DNA of 64,000 nucleotides, taken from a bacterium (lineage in GTDB: Bacteria > Planctomycetota > Planctomycetia > Planctomycetales > Planctomycetaceae). This document shows, one piece after another, positions 17,109 through 28,988 of the stretch. The notes beneath the pieces are model-generated. The model saw nothing but the letters and a program-made list of their open reading frames with translations, did not search any database and was not told the DNA's origin. Position 1 is the first letter of the stretch. Every line of letters starts with the position of its first letter. The stretch spans positions 1-64,000 of the forward strand of contig WGMU01000093.1 in NCBI GenBank assembly GCA_016124895.1, written 5' to 3'. The position numbers were made by a program, and so were the translations under genes.

Positions 17109-17438
17109 GAGAACTGCTCTTCTGGATCGGAGTATCTGACGACGAGTTGCCGGAACGACCTGGCTCGACCGTTGAGAACTCGCCGCGCAAGACGTTTCAA
17201 ACGGACGTTGCCAGCCCCGCGGGCCGCGGACAGAATGCGCCGCACGTCTACACAGAAACGTGATCGCGACTGCTTTTCAACAGGTCAGTCTGACGTGATG
17301 CGAGCCATCCTAACCGCCGGAATCAGGCCTCTCCACTGCAGACGCGAGCGTCGGCACAAGCTGTCAGAATTGAACGTCGGCCCCGGTGGAACCGGAATTG
17401 TCGGAATCGTTTGCCCGGTTTGGCGGCGATGGTTTTCC
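17109..17438. other. Divergent promoter region
   Basis: 330 bases between the leftward Hsp70-like gene and the rightward STN-domain gene. It must contain both promoters. I see no clear operator, heat-shock inverted repeat (CIRCE) or RNA gene in it. The STN frame is open to an ATG at 17298, so part of it could be coding. Confidence 0.5.
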
Positions 17439-18632
17439 GTGTTCCGTTTTCAGCGTTCCGTGACGATCGCGTTCTGTCTGAGTTGTCTGTGCTGGATCGG
17501 TGAGCCGGGCTGCGGTCTCGCAGCGCGGGCTCAGGAGACGGTCAGCCAGAATGCGGACTCGACCGACTTTCTGGTTGGTAAAGCGTTTGAGGAAGCGCTT
17601 GCGCAGAACATCTCGGTCACGTGGCAGGCGCAGGATCTGAGGTCCGGATTGCGCAGCGTGGCGAACGTCCGCCGGATTGCCGTTCTGATCGATCGCCGCG
17701 TCGATCCGTCAACGGAACTGACACTGCAGGTCAAAAGCGTCACGCTGCGGGAACTCTTCGATACCGTCGCGGCGGAACTGTCACTGGGCGTGTCGCAGCT
17801 CGAAAACGCGATCATGATCGGACCGCGCGTCGCGATGCAGCGGCTGCGCACGGACATCGAGATCGCGTCAAGTCAGCTCGTTCGTCATCCCGCCGGGGGA
17901 ACTCGCACCAGCGAACTGCTGCATCGGGAATCGCTGCTCTGGCCGGACCTGACGTCGCCGCGCGAACTGCTCGATGAGATCAGTCGCCGATATGACTTGC
18001 GAATCGAGAACCCGGAACTCGTCACACACGACCTGTGGGCCGCGGGAGCGCTGCCGTCATCGAACGCCGCCGAGATACTGCTCGCTGTGCTCGCGCAGTT
18101 TGATCTGAGCTTCGTCTGGTCGGCCGATCTGAAGAGCGTGCGTCTGGTGACTCAGCCGGAAGCGCCGACACTTGAGCGGGAATTCACGCTCCGCCGCGGT
18201 GTGCCGGAATCGATCGTCGACGAACTGCGGAAATCGACACCCGGCCTGGAGATCGAACTGCGCGGCCGGAAAGTCGTCGCTCGCGGATTCGTCGAACAGC
18301 TCGAACAGATTCACGCCGCGCTGTTTCCGTCACGCGATCAGCCGGACAAAAGAGCGACCGGCCCGAAGCGAGTCACGTTTACGTTCGTGGTCCCGAATGC
18401 GCCGTTGAAGCAGTTCATGGAGAAGCTGACACAGCAGGCGGGTTACGAATTCGACTACGACGCTGAGCAACTCGACAAAGCCGGCATCCGCCTCGATCGT
18501 GCTGTCAGTCTGAAAATGAAAGACGCCACGCCGGACGAACTCTTCAAAGCCATGTTCGATCCGCTTGGTCTGGGATACGAACTGGACGGCCTCACCGTAC
18601 GGCTGCGGCCAAAGAGCCGGACAGAAAAGTAA
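17439..18632 (+). CDS. STN-domain (secretin N-terminal-like) exported protein
   Basis: 397 residues from the GTG at 17439, chosen because it directly precedes a signal sequence (FRFQRSVTIAFCLSCLCWIG). An ATG at 17298 is an alternative. Two or three copies of a short secretin/TonB N-terminal-type domain are visible: VKSVTLRELFDTVAAELSLG near residues 95-120, a similar unit around 150-230, and FVVPNAPLKQFMEKLTQQAG with DELFKAMFDPLGLGYELDG at the C-terminus. STN domains are periplasmic and mediate contacts in secretins and receptors. There is no secretin or TonB barrel here, so this is a stand-alone periplasmic adaptor of unknown partner. It lies divergent from the Hsp70-like gene. Confidence 0.8.
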   Translation: MFRFQRSVTIAFCLSCLCWIGEPGCGLAARAQETVSQNADSTDFLVGKAFEEALAQNISVTWQAQDLRSGLRSVANVRRIAVLIDRRVDPSTELTLQVKSVTLRELFDTVAAELSLGVSQLENAIMIGPRVAMQRLRTDIEIASSQLVRHPAGGTRTSELLHRESLLWPDLTSPRELLDEISRRYDLRIENPELVTHDLWAAGALPSSNAAEILLAVLAQFDLSFVWSADLKSVRLVTQPEAPTLEREFTLRRGVPESIVDELRKSTPGLEIELRGRKVVARGFVEQLEQIHAALFPSRDQPDKRATGPKRVTFTFVVPNAPLKQFMEKLTQQAGYEFDYDAEQLDKAGIRLDRAVSLKMKDATPDELFKAMFDPLGLGYELDGLTVRLRPKSRTEK

Positions 18633-18670
18633 GTGGGATCGAGCGCAACAAGTGGCTCACCCGCAACTGG

Positions 18671-18967
18671 CTATTCGTGGTAACCCTGCCCGTCCCGAGT
18701 CGCTGGCTTCTGACTTCGCGGTTTTCCAGGCACGTATTTCGCAAAGTCGACCAACCCGGCAAAACGGAACCCGGCGTCAACGTAGTGCTCGATCACGTAG
18801 AACGCGAAGTAGTAGCTGCGGCAGAACGCCCAGACGGTCAGACACAGCAGTACGGCGACGACCAGGTCGCCGGTGCGCAGGAGCAGGACGGTTGCTGACA
18901 ACAGACCCAGCAGCAGGAAGAGGCAGCCCTTCAGCCAGATGAGTTTCGGATTCCTGAGATCGCCCAT
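18671..18967 (-). CDS. Small membrane protein
   Basis: 98 residues with two adjacent hydrophobic segments (LKGCLFLLLGLLSATVLLL and GDLVVAVLLCLTVWAFCRSY), followed by a soluble tail with YFAFYVIEHYVDAGFRFAGL. I do not recognise a family. It ends 38 bases from the convergent STN-domain gene and lies downstream, on the same strand, of the PIG-L gene (66 bases away), so it may be the last gene of that operon. Confidence 0.7.
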   Translation of the reverse strand: MGDLRNPKLIWLKGCLFLLLGLLSATVLLLRTGDLVVAVLLCLTVWAFCRSYYFAFYVIEHYVDAGFRFAGLVDFAKYVPGKPRSQKPATRDGQGYHE

Positions 18968-19033
18968 TGATGCACCGTCTGACGAGCCGTTGGTCGAACG
19001 AGAGGTGGTGGGCCTCGCGGAACTCGACCCACC

Positions 19034-19861
19034 CTACAGTTGCCGTGGCAGGAACGGGAACAGGCGGCGGATCAGCGCTGCGTCCCAGGGACGCCCGTAT
19101 TCGCAGGGTTCGAAGGCTTCGACCCATTGAATCTGCTGAGCCTGATCGGCATCGTAGATTTCGATCAGCAGGTCGCGGCAGGAGCCAGCCAGCCAGGCGA
19201 TGCGATCGCGGAATAATCTGCCGAGCCATTCGCGACGGGCGGCGTCTTCCGCCGGCAGATCGTCCCAGTGATGGTTGTACGCCAGCCATTCGTAGAACTG
19301 CGACCGGTGGCAGTGCAGCATGTCAACGAGTTTTTCGATCGTCGGTCCAATGTCGACGGCGACGGCTGGCGAGAACGGATACGGCCGCTGAAATCGATCG
19401 GCGACGTACGCGATTGCCGGATTGTCCCGCAGCGGCGCGGCCTCCGGAGCAACGTTCGGCACGGTAACCATGTACGCGGCGTCGCAGACGAGCTGTGATG
19501 TGTAGCGATGGTCGGGGTGATAGTCGTTCGGCCGGTGGGTCAGAACCAGATCCGGATTGAACTCGCGGATCAACTGGATCAGCACGCAGCGTGCGTCGTA
19601 TGTTGGCTCCAGTCGCCCGTCACGGAAGTCGAGTACAGAATACTCAATGCCGAGCACCGCTCCCGCGGCGGCAGCTTCGGCACGCCGTTCGGCAATCATC
19701 GGCTCGCCAAAGCGTTCATGATGGCCGGACTCGCCGTTGGTCACCGAGACAAAGCGAACGGTGTGGCCGTGCTGCGTCCACAGTGCGGCGGTCCCGCCGA
19801 CAGTAATGTCGCAGTCATCGGGATGCGCCCCGATGGCCAGAATGCGGAGTGGTTCGGTCAT
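19034..19861 (-). CDS. PIG-L/LmbE family N-deacetylase
   Basis: 275 residues. The zinc-binding motif AHPDD is at residues 13-17 (ILAIGAHPDDCDITVGGTAA), and the second ligand region is LTHRPNDYHPDHRYTSQLVC near 105-125. These are the hallmarks of the GlcNAc-PI de-N-acetylase / LmbE family, which removes acetyl groups from N-acetyl-sugar conjugates (for example in mycothiol or bacillithiol synthesis) or other small amides. No signal peptide. The ATG overlaps the stop of the upstream gene by four bases (ATGA), so the two are probably translationally coupled. The substrate cannot be told from the sequence. Confidence 0.92.
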   Translation of the reverse strand: MTEPLRILAIGAHPDDCDITVGGTAALWTQHGHTVRFVSVTNGESGHHERFGEPMIAERRAEAAAAGAVLGIEYSVLDFRDGRLEPTYDARCVLIQLIREFNPDLVLTHRPNDYHPDHRYTSQLVCDAAYMVTVPNVAPEAAPLRDNPAIAYVADRFQRPYPFSPAVAVDIGPTIEKLVDMLHCHRSQFYEWLAYNHHWDDLPAEDAARREWLGRLFRDRIAWLAGSCRDLLIEIYDADQAQQIQWVEAFEPCEYGRPWDAALIRRLFPFLPRQL

Positions 19862-20673
19862 GGGGTGACGAGTTCGCTGCGGGCGTCGGTGCCGGTTTCG
19901 CGGGCGGTCATGTCGATCGTGACTTCCGAGGCAAACTGAAATTCACTCCGCGGGTCGACTTCACCTTTGACTTCCTCAGTCATTTTGACCGTCCAACGGG
20001 CGAGTCCGAACGGCATTTCGTCCGACCGGTACAGCGTGGTTTCGTGCAGCACGCGGACGCGGCGGCTTTCGAGTTCGATGCTGCCGCGGAGCGTTTTCGT
20101 GGCGACGTCCTGCTGACCGACGCGGACAGTTTCCTCGACATCGCCCGCTTCCATCGTCTTGTAGTGACGGATCATCGCGACGACCGGGTAGATCTGCAGA
20201 ATCCCGGAAGTGATCTCGCGCGGCGCCGGATCCTTGTCGTTTGTTTTGCGGTAACCCTTGACGATCGGCAGGTATGAAACCGGCAGACCTTCGCTGTCCA
20301 GCCAGTTGCCGATGATTTCTTTTTCGGGGACGAGCACCTTGTAAATGCGTTCGCCGACGGAGCCCGTATTGACGCCCGCGGCGCTGGTCTTGCCGGTCTG
20401 AACTTTAATCTCGATCCAGCGGCAGGGAGTCGCTTCGCCGCGGTATTCGGCGTCTTCTTTACCGACCGACTTGATGGTGACGTGCTTGACCCACTGCAAC
20501 GTCATGTTGCCTTCAGCGGATTCCGGTCGCGCTTCAATCTGCGAGACCGTGCCTTCGTAGCGGATCCATGCGCCGTCCTGCTCAGGGAGCTTCCAGATCA
20601 GACCCTGCGCCTGCGCGGAAACCAGCGGAGCGGCAAGACAAACAGCAGCGGCGATCAGAGCTGAGCGAAACAT
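19858..20673 (-). CDS. Exported protein of unknown function
   Basis: 271 residues from the ATG at 20673. The signal peptide MFRSALIAAAVCLAAPLVSA is clear. The mature part is beta-rich, with no motif I recognise. It contains WIRYEGTVSQIEA, CRWIEIKVQTG, YKVLVPEKEIIGNWLDSEGL and PFGLARWTVKMTEEVKG, reminiscent of the small secreted proteins of planctomycetes that bear on material carried in the periplasm, but this is only an impression. The stop overlaps the PIG-L start (ATGA). The two proteins would be in different compartments unless the deacetylase product is exported. Confidence 0.75.
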   Translation of the reverse strand: MFRSALIAAAVCLAAPLVSAQAQGLIWKLPEQDGAWIRYEGTVSQIEARPESAEGNMTLQWVKHVTIKSVGKEDAEYRGEATPCRWIEIKVQTGKTSAAGVNTGSVGERIYKVLVPEKEIIGNWLDSEGLPVSYLPIVKGYRKTNDKDPAPREITSGILQIYPVVAMIRHYKTMEAGDVEETVRVGQQDVATKTLRGSIELESRRVRVLHETTLYRSDEMPFGLARWTVKMTEEVKGEVDPRSEFQFASEVTIDMTARETGTDARSELVTP

Positions 20674-20964
20674 GGCAGTCACGATCCGAAGAGTTTGCGT
20701 TCGGAAACTCGAAGACGAGCGAACCAGCCGGTCGCGTTGATCGCGACAGAGCAGTCGTTCGCGCCCGGTTTTGAGTCCCTCAGTCTGCCGAGGGACGATT
20801 GGAGAAACAACCGGATTCGACAGCGGCGCAGGCAATCGATGCGGACCGCCGCTGCCAGACTGTCAGAACACGCGAGGCTGCCAGAATCCGCGAGGGCGGA
20901 AAACTCTGCGCGATGTGACAGCCCCGCCGCCGTTGCCTCATCGGTCCCTGATCTCGCTGGCCCG

Positions 20965-21435
20965 TCAACCAAAGAGCCGTTCCATGACGACATAACCCGG
21001 CTGACTGAATCCCAGCGACGAATACGTCTGCTGAGCCTGCTGGTTGCCACGTTCAACGTACAGTCGGATGCCGACGACACCGGGCGTCTGACGGGCAAGT
21101 TCTTCAAGATGGTTCGAAAGCGCTCGAAACACGCCGCGCCGCCGGAAGTCTGGATGCACATAAACGCTCTGGATCCACCAGATGTCTCCGTTCCGCCAGT
21201 CACTCCATTCAAACGTGTGCATCAACTGGCCAGCGAGCTGACCGGTCGCTTCCGCAACAAAGTACCGGCCGCGTGACGGCACTCGCAGCAGCGCATTGAC
21301 TCCGCGTTCGACGGTCGCGGGGTCGAGCGTTTTGTTTTCGGATTCTGCCGCCAGTCGACAGTTGAAGTCAGCGATCGTGGGGGCGTCGTGGATTTCGGCG
21401 GGACGAACAAAGAAACCGTCGAGTGACTCAGTCAT
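20965..21435 (-). CDS. GNAT family N-acetyltransferase
   Basis: 156 residues from the ATG at 21435 (MTESLDGFFVRPAEIHDAPT); a start at 21477 would add 14 residues. The acetyl-CoA-binding motif A is in WIQSVYVHPDFRRRGVFRAL, with the arginine/glycine loop RRRGVF. The C-terminal GIRLYVERGNQQAQQTYSSL and GFSQPGYVVMERL are typical of the family. GNAT enzymes acetylate amines of small molecules or proteins in the cytoplasm, and the substrate is open. It is divergent from the kelch protein gene at 21568. Confidence 0.9.
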   Translation of the reverse strand: MTESLDGFFVRPAEIHDAPTIADFNCRLAAESENKTLDPATVERGVNALLRVPSRGRYFVAEATGQLAGQLMHTFEWSDWRNGDIWWIQSVYVHPDFRRRGVFRALSNHLEELARQTPGVVGIRLYVERGNQQAQQTYSSLGFSQPGYVVMERLFG

Positions 21436-21567
21436 GGGGGAGACTTTCCAGAGAGGCAGCGACGTACGATGCTCCATAGAGATGAACGGATCGAATTCTG
21501 TTCGGCGTTTGACGCGGCCGCGTGGCACGCGAATACGGAGCGTTACTGCAAGAGCGGGAGAGTGCCA

Positions 21568-22710
21568 GTGTTGCGAAGTTTGATAGCAGGCCTGGCTGCC
21601 TCACTGGTCGTTGGTCTGCCATGCTGGGGTCAGACGAAATCATCGGCCGACGCCGCGGCCACGTACTCGCTCGAATGGTCCCAGATGCCGCCACTGCCTG
21701 ATCCGATCGGCTTTGCCGGACCGTTTGTCGGTGTCGCGGGCGACGCGCTGATCGTTGCCGGCGGAGCGAATTTTCCGGAGGCGGCTCCGTGGGACGGAGG
21801 CACGAAAGTCTGGCACGATCGCGTGTTTGTTTTGCCGCAGCCGACCGGTCCGTGGTTCGAAGCCGGTCGACTGACACAGCCTTTGGGATACGGCGTCGCG
21901 GTTTCGTGGCGGGACCGAATGATCCTGATCGGCGGCGGCGACGCGCAGCGACACTCGCCAGCCGTGACCGAACTGCACTGGGACGGCCGCTCCATTCAAA
22001 CGGCCGAACTGCCGGACTTGCCGCAGCCGTGTGCTTTTATGACGGGGCTGTTGCTCGGAGACTCGATCTTCATCGCCGGTGGCATCGAGGCACCCGAACG
22101 CGCAGACGCACTGCCGACACTCTGGTCGCTCAATCTGTCCGCACCGCCGAGCGAACGAAAATGGGTCAGCCTGCCGCCGCTGAAGACGGGGCGCATTCTC
22201 GCTCAGTCGGCGGTCGTCGACGGGCGGCTGCTCATCGCGGGCGGGGCGGCACTGTTTCGCGACGGCGACGGAAAAGTGCAGCGCAAGTTTCTCCGCGATG
22301 CCTGGCTGTTCGACGTCGAACGGAAACGCTGGAGCCGCGCGGCGGACCTGCCGCGTTCAATCGTCGCCGCGCCAAGCCCCGGAATCCCGATCGGTGAGTC
22401 AGCCGTTGCCTTTCTGAGCGGCGACGACGGACGTTACTTCGGGCAGGATCTGAAATATGAGCATCCGGGGTTTCCTGTCGAGACCTACGCTTATGATGCA
22501 CGCGTTGATCACTGGTCAGTCACGACGCCGTTTCCGAAGTCCTTACCGAACAACCTCGGGCCGCGGCATAATCGCGGAAGCTGGCCGCCCGTCACGACGG
22601 GAACTGTCAAATGGCGCGGTGGGTTTGTCATCGCGAGTGGCGAGATTCGTCCGGCAGTTCGCAGCCCGCTCGTCTTCAGTGTGAGAGCCGTCGCTGCCGG
22701 CAGCCGATGA
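21568..22710 (+). CDS. Exported kelch-repeat, mutarotase-like protein
   Basis: 380 residues from the GTG at 21568, with GGGAG 7 bases upstream and followed directly by the signal peptide VLRSLIAGLAASLVVGLPCW. Kelch repeats with the GG doublets are plain: GDALIVAGGANFPEAAPWDG, DRMILIGGGDAQ, GDSIFIAGGIEAP, DGRLLIAGGA. The first of these, GGANFP, is characteristic of the cyclically permuted mutarotase / N-acetylneuraminate epimerase (NanM-like) group, which equilibrates sialic-acid anomers. No sialic acid transport or catabolic genes lie nearby, so the sugar is uncertain. Confidence 0.85.
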   Translation: MLRSLIAGLAASLVVGLPCWGQTKSSADAAATYSLEWSQMPPLPDPIGFAGPFVGVAGDALIVAGGANFPEAAPWDGGTKVWHDRVFVLPQPTGPWFEAGRLTQPLGYGVAVSWRDRMILIGGGDAQRHSPAVTELHWDGRSIQTAELPDLPQPCAFMTGLLLGDSIFIAGGIEAPERADALPTLWSLNLSAPPSERKWVSLPPLKTGRILAQSAVVDGRLLIAGGAALFRDGDGKVQRKFLRDAWLFDVERKRWSRAADLPRSIVAAPSPGIPIGESAVAFLSGDDGRYFGQDLKYEHPGFPVETYAYDARVDHWSVTTPFPKSLPNNLGPRHNRGSWPPVTTGTVKWRGGFVIASGEIRPAVRSPLVFSVRAVAAGSR

Positions 22711-22930
22711 AAGCACATCGGCGCGAGCGCTCATACGCAACTGCACACGGCAGAAATCACGCTGTCAGTGTCACGATCCGTTGTGCAGCCTAAGATGACC
22801 GTCCTCTCAGTTCGTGACTTCTCTGGACGATTGGACTGGGAACGGCCGCTGCAGTCATGCCGTCGCTGACAGCAGATGGCCACAAGCGTCCGGCGCTTCT
22901 TTGTGAACGCTCAACCGGGATTCTGTTCTG

Positions 22931-26260
<3,330 letters not shown>

Positions 26261-26280
26261 GGACCGCAGCACACAAGACG

Positions 26281-26380
26281 TCCCGATTATCAGCCTCTGA
26301 ACGCTCGCCCACGGTTCTGCCAGACCGGACGCTGGCGCGTGGTGGCTGACGAGTCTGGTTGCAGATCGGGAAGTTGTTTC
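26281..26380 (-). repeat. Roughly 100-bp dispersed repeat, copy 1
   Basis: The reverse complement of this stretch matches 57273-57371 at about 80-85% by hand alignment. A 20-base block around GGTCTGGCAGAACCGTGGGC is identical. The centre is partly palindromic (CGGTTCTGCCAGACCG). It lies just after the kinase gene, between converging genes. Confidence 0.8.
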
Positions 26381-26430
26381 GGCCGCGTTTCCAATCAGCC
26401 AGCATTGCTTTCTGTGGAGACGACAGCGGA

Positions 26431-28503
26431 TCACGACTCGCGGCGCGACTTGTGTTTGCCGTGCGCTTTGGGCGGGTGCTTGCTGAATTTGCGTTTGCCG
26501 CGGACGCTGGTTTCAACGGCGTGAGCGTTCTGCGTTGGCTGCGGCGGGCGGCCGTTCACTCGGGAGATGCGCAACTGACGGCCGGAAACCCAGGTCAGTT
26601 TGAGCCGCTGAAAGATCTCCCGCGGCATCCCGAGTGGCAGGTCGACCGTGCTGAATTCGTCAAAGATTGAAACACGACCGATATGGCTGCCATCGAGCCC
26701 TGCTTCGTTCGCAATCGCACCGACGATATTGCCGGGGCGGACACCGTGCGTCAGTCCGACTTCGATGCGGAACCGCTCCATGCCTTCGTCTGGTCGGCCG
26801 GAACGCTCGCCGTCGCTATGGTCGCGACGCGGGCGAGACGGCCGATCATTCGACAAATCGTCGCGACGGTCACGCTGACGTTCGGCCTTCGGTTCCCGTT
26901 TCGGCTTCGGCGGCTCGGCCAGTAACAGTGGCGTGTTGCCCTGCAGTAGCTTCGCCAGAGCGGCTGCCACCTGCCACGGCGGTATGTTCGTTTCCTGCTG
27001 ATACTGATTGACCAGCCCGGTAAAGAATTCGAGTTCCCCGGCTTCCAGCGTGTCCGTGATCCGCTGTTTGAATTTTGCCAGCCGGACTTCGTTGACGTCG
27101 GCGACACTGGGCAACTGCATCTGTTCGATACGCTGCCCGGTAGCATCCTCGATCCGGCGGACCTGACGACGTTCCTGAGGTTTCACAAACAGGATGGCCT
27201 CGCCACTGCGGCCCGCACGTCCGGTTCGACCGATGCGATGCACGTACGATTCCGTTTCGGTCGGCACATCAAAATTGATGACGTGACTGACGCGCGAGAC
27301 GTCGAGCCCGCGGGCGGCGACATCCGTTGCCACAATCACGTCGACACGGCCAGCCTTCAGTTGTTCGACCGTCCGTTCACGCAGATTCTGAGGGATGTCG
27401 CCGTTGAGCGGCGTCGCCGAGAAGCCGCGTTCAACCAGTTGGTCGGCGAGTTCGGTCGTCGTCGATTTCGTACTGACGAAGACGATGACACCGTCCGTCG
27501 GTTCGACTTCGAGAATTCTCGCGAGAGCATCAACTTTATCCCGCCAGTTGACGATCAGGCAGCGCTGCCGCACGGTCTCGGCGGTCCGAACTTCGGACTC
27601 AATGTGAATCTCTTTGGGGTCGCGCTGATGCTCGCGCGCGATGCGGCGAATCGGGTCCGGCAATGTCGCCGAGAACAGGGCGACCTGACGTTCTTCCGGC
27701 GTCTGAGACAGCACCCAGGTAACGTCGTCAACAAAACCCATCCGCAGCATTTCGTCGGCTTCGTCGAGCACAATTGTTTTGAGTTCGTTCAGCCTCAGCG
27801 TACCGCGTTTCATGTGATCGATGACCCGGCCCGGCGTGCCGACCACGACGTGAACTCCCTGGCGGAGGTCGCGAATCTGCGGATAGAAGTCCGAGCCACC
27901 GTAAATCGCCGTGCAGCGAAAGCCGTCGAGGCCCGCACCGTAACGCTCGAACGACTCGGACACCTGCAGCGCGAGTTCGCGGGTCGGTGCAAGCACGAGG
28001 ACCTGCGGCGAACGCTGCAACAGATCAAGTCGCGAGAGCAGTGGCAGAGCGAACGCCGCTGTCTTGCCGGTTCCCGTCTGCGCCTGCCCGAAGACGTCGC
28101 GACCTTCCAGAAGATACGGAATCGTCTCGGCCTGAATCGGAGTCGGCTGCAAATAACCTCGGGCCACCAGTGTCTGGCGCAGTTCGGGCCGTAAACCCAG
28201 AGCGTCGAAACCGGTGAGTTCTTTTTCGGCTGGTGCCTCGATGGCAGGGGAACACGCAGCGTCTGGCTGATCCTCGCCGCAGGCCGCGTCTTCGGTGAGT
28301 TCGACGCACTCGACTTCTTCGGTGGGGGCACTGCACTCGATGGCGGCCGCTTCGACAGGAGCCGCATCCTCGGTGAGTTGTTCGCACTCCACGAAAGACT
28401 GTGCGCAGGCGTCCGAGCAGAGTTCTTCCGCAACCATTTCCGCGGGTTCAGAAACCGTCGACACAAACGTGCTCAGGTCATCCAGTGAAAGATCGGTCGA
28501 CAT
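26431..28503 (-). CDS. DEAD-box RNA helicase with DbpA-type RNA-binding domain
   Basis: 690 residues from the ATG at 28503. Residues 1-105 are an acidic extension rich in Glu, Cys and Ala. The helicase core follows, with the Q motif near FDALGLRPELRQTLVARGYL, Walker A AQTGTGKT, DEAD in TIVLDEADEML, SATLP and HRIGRTGRAGRSG. The C-terminal region contains a DbpA/CsdA RNA-binding fold (ERFRIEVGLTHGVRPGNIVG...FDEFSTVDLPLGMPREIF) and ends with a basic, RNA-attracting tail. Such helicases act in ribosome assembly, mRNA turnover or cold adaptation. It is divergent from gyrA. Confidence 0.95.
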   Translation of the reverse strand: MSTDLSLDDLSTFVSTVSEPAEMVAEELCSDACAQSFVECEQLTEDAAPVEAAAIECSAPTEEVECVELTEDAACGEDQPDAACSPAIEAPAEKELTGFDALGLRPELRQTLVARGYLQPTPIQAETIPYLLEGRDVFGQAQTGTGKTAAFALPLLSRLDLLQRSPQVLVLAPTRELALQVSESFERYGAGLDGFRCTAIYGGSDFYPQIRDLRQGVHVVVGTPGRVIDHMKRGTLRLNELKTIVLDEADEMLRMGFVDDVTWVLSQTPEERQVALFSATLPDPIRRIAREHQRDPKEIHIESEVRTAETVRQRCLIVNWRDKVDALARILEVEPTDGVIVFVSTKSTTTELADQLVERGFSATPLNGDIPQNLRERTVEQLKAGRVDVIVATDVAARGLDVSRVSHVINFDVPTETESYVHRIGRTGRAGRSGEAILFVKPQERRQVRRIEDATGQRIEQMQLPSVADVNEVRLAKFKQRITDTLEAGELEFFTGLVNQYQQETNIPPWQVAAALAKLLQGNTPLLLAEPPKPKREPKAERQRDRRDDLSNDRPSRPRRDHSDGERSGRPDEGMERFRIEVGLTHGVRPGNIVGAIANEAGLDGSHIGRVSIFDEFSTVDLPLGMPREIFQRLKLTWVSGRQLRISRVNGRPPQPTQNAHAVETSVRGKRKFSKHPPKAHGKHKSRRES

Positions 28504-28988
28504 AGACAAACAGTTTCCGGTGCGGAGTTGAGAGAACTCGATGGACAGGACTCCGGGCATCCGGAGCAAAGTGGGGTGGCCCGATCAGAGCGGGTGACGG
28601 TCGCCGCTTCCAGTCAGCGGCAAGGGCGAACCATCAGCGATGTCGGGAGCAGCAGATCTGCCGGGCGGGCATCTGGCAGGCGTCGCGTGAGCGAATCCGT
28701 TCAGCAGTCTGTGCCGGGCTCTGCCAGAGGGCGAGCAGCGTATCCGCAATCGGGTCCAGGAGCGAGTCGCAAAAACTGGAATTTGCCGCAGATTCGCGAT
28801 TTCGGACAGCCGCCAGACTTGACCCGCGGAACCGCTTCAACCCCGCCCAATACGCTCTCAGAAGTCCCTGCGAAGTGCTCGATTCCGTGGTGTCAGGGTT
28901 CGTTGTGAGCCCCTTCCCAGACCACTAAAATCCGCCCCGCTTTACCAGTCGGAGACTGCCCTCAGGTGTTGAGTCAGGAGACGCTGCG
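28504..28988. other. Divergent promoter region between the helicase gene and gyrA
   Basis: 485 bases. Leaders of cold-inducible helicase genes are often long, but no cold-box-like or riboswitch sequence is recognisable by eye. The gyrA Shine-Dalgarno CAGGAG lies at 28974-28979. Otherwise I see nothing. Confidence 0.5.

Noticed and set aside
16716-17438. Upstream extension of the STN-domain frame into the Hsp70 gene
   Set aside because: The extension is antisense to the conserved Hsp70 ATPase domain, and a signal peptide begins at 17439.
27238-28194. A 318-codon plus-strand frame opposite the helicase gene
   Set aside because: Antisense of conserved DEAD-box motifs; no independent evidence.
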